Below are positions 21,629-24,004 of a stretch of 24,004 nucleotides of DNA, piece after piece (positions within the stretch are counted from its first letter, which is position 1; the number at the start of each line of letters is the position of its first letter). A program made the position numbers and the translations under genes. The stretch is from Phycisphaerales bacterium (lineage in GTDB: Bacteria; Planctomycetota; Phycisphaerae; UBA1845). Where the stretch lies: contig JACKHG010000029.1 of the NCBI GenBank assembly GCA_020639115.1, positions 1 to 24,004 of the forward strand, read 5' to 3'. The notes below the pieces were generated by a model. It worked only from the letters and a program-made list of their open reading frames with translations. It was not told the DNA's origin and did not search any database.

Positions 21629-24004
21629 TCAGGATCGCTTACGCGTTCCGGGCGCCGGTTCCATCGCCTTGAGGCGCGAAGCCGTCACCTGCTGACGCGT
21701 GCGGAAGTAGTCCGCCCACGGATCGCGCGACCGGGCGCGCAGGTGCTGGCGGGCGTTCTCGACCGTGTAGGCGTCGGCGTTCTTGAGTTTCTTCAGGTCG
21801 CTCCAGGCCAGCGGCATTGACACGGGTGCGCCCGGGCGTGCCCGCGTGGACCACGGCGCGACCGAAGTGGCGCCGCGGCTGTTGCGCAGATAATCCACGA
21901 AGATCCGCCCCTTGCGTTTCGCCTTGCTCATCGTGGCGAGGTACTGCTCCGGCTCCTCGCGGGCCATCCGCCGCGCGACTGCGGCGGCAAAGTCCTTGAC
22001 GTCGGCCCAGTTTGCCCGGCGGGCCAGCGGCACCACGACGTGGAGCCCCTTGCCGCCCGACGTCTTGACGAAGGACTCCAGGTCCACCTCGGCCAGTACG
22101 TCGCGCAGCCGCTCGGCGGCTGATTGGATTTTCCCGAAGGTGACGCCATCGCCCGGGTCGAGATCGAACGTGATCACATCGGGCTTGTCCAATGCGTCCT
22201 CCTTCGCCCCCCACGGGTGGATCTCCAGCACGCCGAATTGGATCAGCGTGACCAGCCCGTCCGCGCCATCGACGCCGATGTAATCGGCTGTGCCGGATTT
22301 CTCCTTGACGCGGATCGCGCGGACCGGCGCCTGCAGCGTTTCGCCGACGTGCTTCTGGAAGAAGCACTTCTTCTCCCGCCCCTGCGGGCAGCGCACCGTG
22401 CTGAGCGGCCGCCCCTCCACGAAAGGCAGGATTTGCTCCGCGATATCCGCGTAGTAGGTCGCCAGGTCGAGCTTGGTCAGCCCCTGCTCGGGATAGAGGA
22501 CGCGCTGCGGATGGCTCAGGGATACGCCCGCCACGACCGCGCCCTTAGCGCTTGGCCCGCCGGACTTGGCGCTCTTGCCCTTCCGGTTCCCGGGCTTCTG
22601 GGTATTCTCAACTTCGGCGGGCTGTTCGATCTTCACGTCGGCAGCCTCCTTGTCCGCGCGCAGACCCTGAAACGACGGATGCCGCAGCCGGCCGTCGCTG
22701 GTCCACTCGGTGAATTCCACCTCGGCGACGAGCTGCGGCGTGACCCACCGGGCCTGCCGCGCGTCGGCACGCGGCGGCGCCTCGTCCGTCGGGGGCGTCT
22801 TGCGCTCGAGTTTCCTCAACCGATGACCGATCGACGCGAGCGTCTCGTCGTTGAAGCCGGTCCCCACCCGCCCGGTGTACACCAGGTGGCCGGCGTCGTC
22901 GTGCGCGGCCAGCAGCAGCGACCCGAAGTGCTTGCGCGATCCGCCGGGCGGCGTCCAACCGATCACCACGAACTCCTGGCGCCGCTGGCACTTGATCTTG
23001 AGCCACGTGCGCGTGCGCTGCTGGCGATAGGGGCTGTCCAGTTGCTTGGCGATCACTCCCTCCAGGCCCAGCTTGCACGCATGGGCGTGGAAGGATTCGC
23101 CCTCCCCGACGACGTGATCGCTGTAGCGCAGCACGCCCGCATCACTGTTCGGGACGATCTGCTGCAGCAGTTTCTTGCGCTCTTCGAGCGGCGCGCCGGT
23201 CAGGTCGTATCCGCTCAGGTACGGCAGATCGAACGCGAAGAACGCCAGGCGCTCGAACTTCTGTTCCTTCAGCGCGCCCTGCAACTGCTGGAACGACGTG
23301 CGCCCGTGCGCGTCGACGATCGTGGCCTCGCCGTCGATGACCGCCGACTGCACCGGCAGCGCCGCGATCGCCTCGGCGATCGGCGGGAACTTCTTCGTCC
23401 AGTCCTTGCCCGTGCGGGTGAGGAGGGTGACCTTTTCGCCGTCGCGCCGGCACAGCAGCCGGTAGCCGTCGAACTTGATCTCGTGAATCCACCCATCGCC
23501 GGCCGGCGGTGAGGAAACCAGGGTGGCCAGTTGCGGCTTCAGCGTGCGCGGCAGCGCGGCCTTTTTCGCGCCCTTGATCTTCGCCGGGTCCACCTGTCCA
23601 CTCGTCTTCGCGGAGGACTTCCGCTTGTGCTTTCCTGCAGCCCGCTGGCTCGCCGCCCGGGATGACTTCGCCGCGCCGCTGGATTCGCTGTTGCTTTTCC
23701 AGACCGCGTCGCGATCCGCCGCGATCTCCTCCATGGCCCGTCCCGACTTCACGCTGTCGGCGTGCCACTTGAGTGGATCGCGCGACTTGCCCGCCCCCTT
23801 GCCGCTCCGCTTGATCAGCAGCCAGTTCTCCTTGTCCTCGTCGCGACGGCCCATGCGCGTCAGCGTCCACTTCCCCTTGAGCCGCTCGCCGGCAAGGTCG
23901 AAGGAGAGCTTGCCCGCGCGCAGCGCCTTGGCGACATCGTTCGCCTCGGGCTTCCAGTCGCCGCGGTCCCAGACCATCACGGTGCCGCCACCGTACTCGC
24001 CCTC
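21629..24004 (-). CDS. ligD: ATP-dependent DNA ligase D (LigD), 5' end outside window
   Basis: 791 residues visible; the N-terminus lies beyond the right edge. Domain order is phosphoesterase (partial), ligase, polymerase, as in Pseudomonas LigD. The fragment opens in EGEYGGGTVMVWDRGDW of the phosphoesterase, so about 100 residues including its catalytic histidines are not seen. The ligase domain has the adenylated lysine at fragment residue 177 in EIKFDGYR, followed by VIDGEATIVD. The C-terminal primase-like polymerase starts at VSLSHPQRVLYPEQGLTKLD and has the metal-binding pair D614 and D616 in FDLDPGDG, then KTSGGKGLHVVVP. Lys/Ser-rich linkers separate the domains. With Ku it performs non-homologous end joining; Ku is not in the window and may lie further right. 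No frameshift is visible. Confidence 0.96.
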   Translation of the reverse strand, partial: EGEYGGGTVMVWDRGDWKPEANDVAKALRAGKLSFDLAGERLKGKWTLTRMGRRDEDKENWLLIKRSGKGAGKSRDPLKWHADSVKSGRAMEEIAADRDAVWKSNSESSGAAKSSRAASQRAAGKHKRKSSAKTSGQVDPAKIKGAKKAALPRTLKPQLATLVSSPPAGDGWIHEIKFDGYRLLCRRDGEKVTLLTRTGKDWTKKFPPIAEAIAALPVQSAVIDGEATIVDAHGRTSFQQLQGALKEQKFERLAFFAFDLPYLSGYDLTGAPLEERKKLLQQIVPNSDAGVLRYSDHVVGEGESFHAHACKLGLEGVIAKQLDSPYRQQRTRTWLKIKCQRRQEFVVIGWTPPGGSRKHFGSLLLAAHDDAGHLVYTGRVGTGFNDETLASIGHRLRKLERKTPPTDEAPPRADARQARWVTPQLVAEVEFTEWTSDGRLRHPSFQGLRADKEAADVKIEQPAEVENTQKPGNRKGKSAKSGGPSAKGAVVAGVSLSHPQRVLYPEQGLTKLDLATYYADIAEQILPFVEGRPLSTVRCPQGREKKCFFQKHVGETLQAPVRAIRVKEKSGTADYIGVDGADGLVTLIQFGVLEIHPWGAKEDALDKPDVITFDLDPGDGVTFGKIQSAAERLRDVLAEVDLESFVKTSGGKGLHVVVPLARRANWADVKDFAAAVARRMAREEPEQYLATMSKAKRKGRIFVDYLRNSRGATSVAPWSTRARPGAPVSMPLAWSDLKKLKNADAYTVENARQHLRARSRDPWADYFRTRQQVTASRLKAMEPAPGTRKRS

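Noticed and set aside
21629..24004. LigD as a two-domain ligase starting at an internal GTG/ATG near 23980
   Set aside because: The frame is open to the edge and reads EGEYGGGTVMVWD, the middle of the phosphoesterase domain, so the gene clearly continues beyond the window.

Overview
The window is GC-rich (visibly well over 60%), densely packed with genes, and chromosomal in character. I see no tRNA, rRNA, CRISPR array, transposase or phage gene. Several features point to a planctomycete or related PVC-group bacterium: a DUF1343/GH171 amidated-sugar hydrolase next to a GH20 hexosaminidase and an SSS symporter, a type III polyketide synthase cassette, a very large CheB-CheR-PAS-HWE kinase, and mixed use of Shine-Dalgarno sites. 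This is inference from gene content; there is no phylogenetic marker in the window.

Layout. (1) 188-7745: a secreted DUF1343 (NamZ-like) protein on the minus strand lies divergent to a plus-strand run of alpha/beta hydrolase, sodium:solute symporter, secreted GH20 hexosaminidase and a GT-C-type membrane glycosyltransferase with a C-terminal TPR region. Spacings inside the run are 3, about 75 and 4 bp. The set fits scavenging of amino-sugar polymers: two exo-acting hydrolases outside the cytoplasm, one transporter, one cytoplasmic hydrolase. The symporter carries a frameshift that displaces its last two membrane helices. (2) 7742-10618, minus strand: methyltransferase, flavoprotein and type III polyketide synthase, tightly coupled (ATGA overlap, then 13 bp). 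This is a compact lipid or polyketide biosynthetic cassette. The flavoprotein's FAD-binding glycine loop is scrambled by two compensating indels. (3) 10673-14000: a lipoprotein Cu,Zn superoxide dismutase with unusual cysteines, an orphan OmpR-type response regulator, and a divergent glutathione-reductase-like flavoprotein. The 420-bp region between the last two holds four 11/12-bp-spaced direct repeats that look like an OmpR/PhoB-class operator. (4) 14013-21045, minus strand: a four-gene signalling operon comprising a 1716-residue CheB-CheR-PAS-GAF-HWE kinase, two stand-alone receivers and a second histidine kinase with a degenerate receiver at its N-terminus. (5) 21378-24004: a 67-residue hydrophilic protein of unknown function and the 3' part of ligD (end-joining ligase), which runs off the right edge.

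The most interesting items are the type III PKS cassette, the repeat array upstream of the response regulator, the SodC that keeps all metal ligands but has lost both disulfide cysteines, and the convergent gene pair whose two stop codons form the ends of a perfect 18-bp palindrome. Three indel anomalies in two genes may be real lesions or assembly errors, and this should be settled before those genes are interpreted. I found no wholly new system that I could defend from sequence alone.
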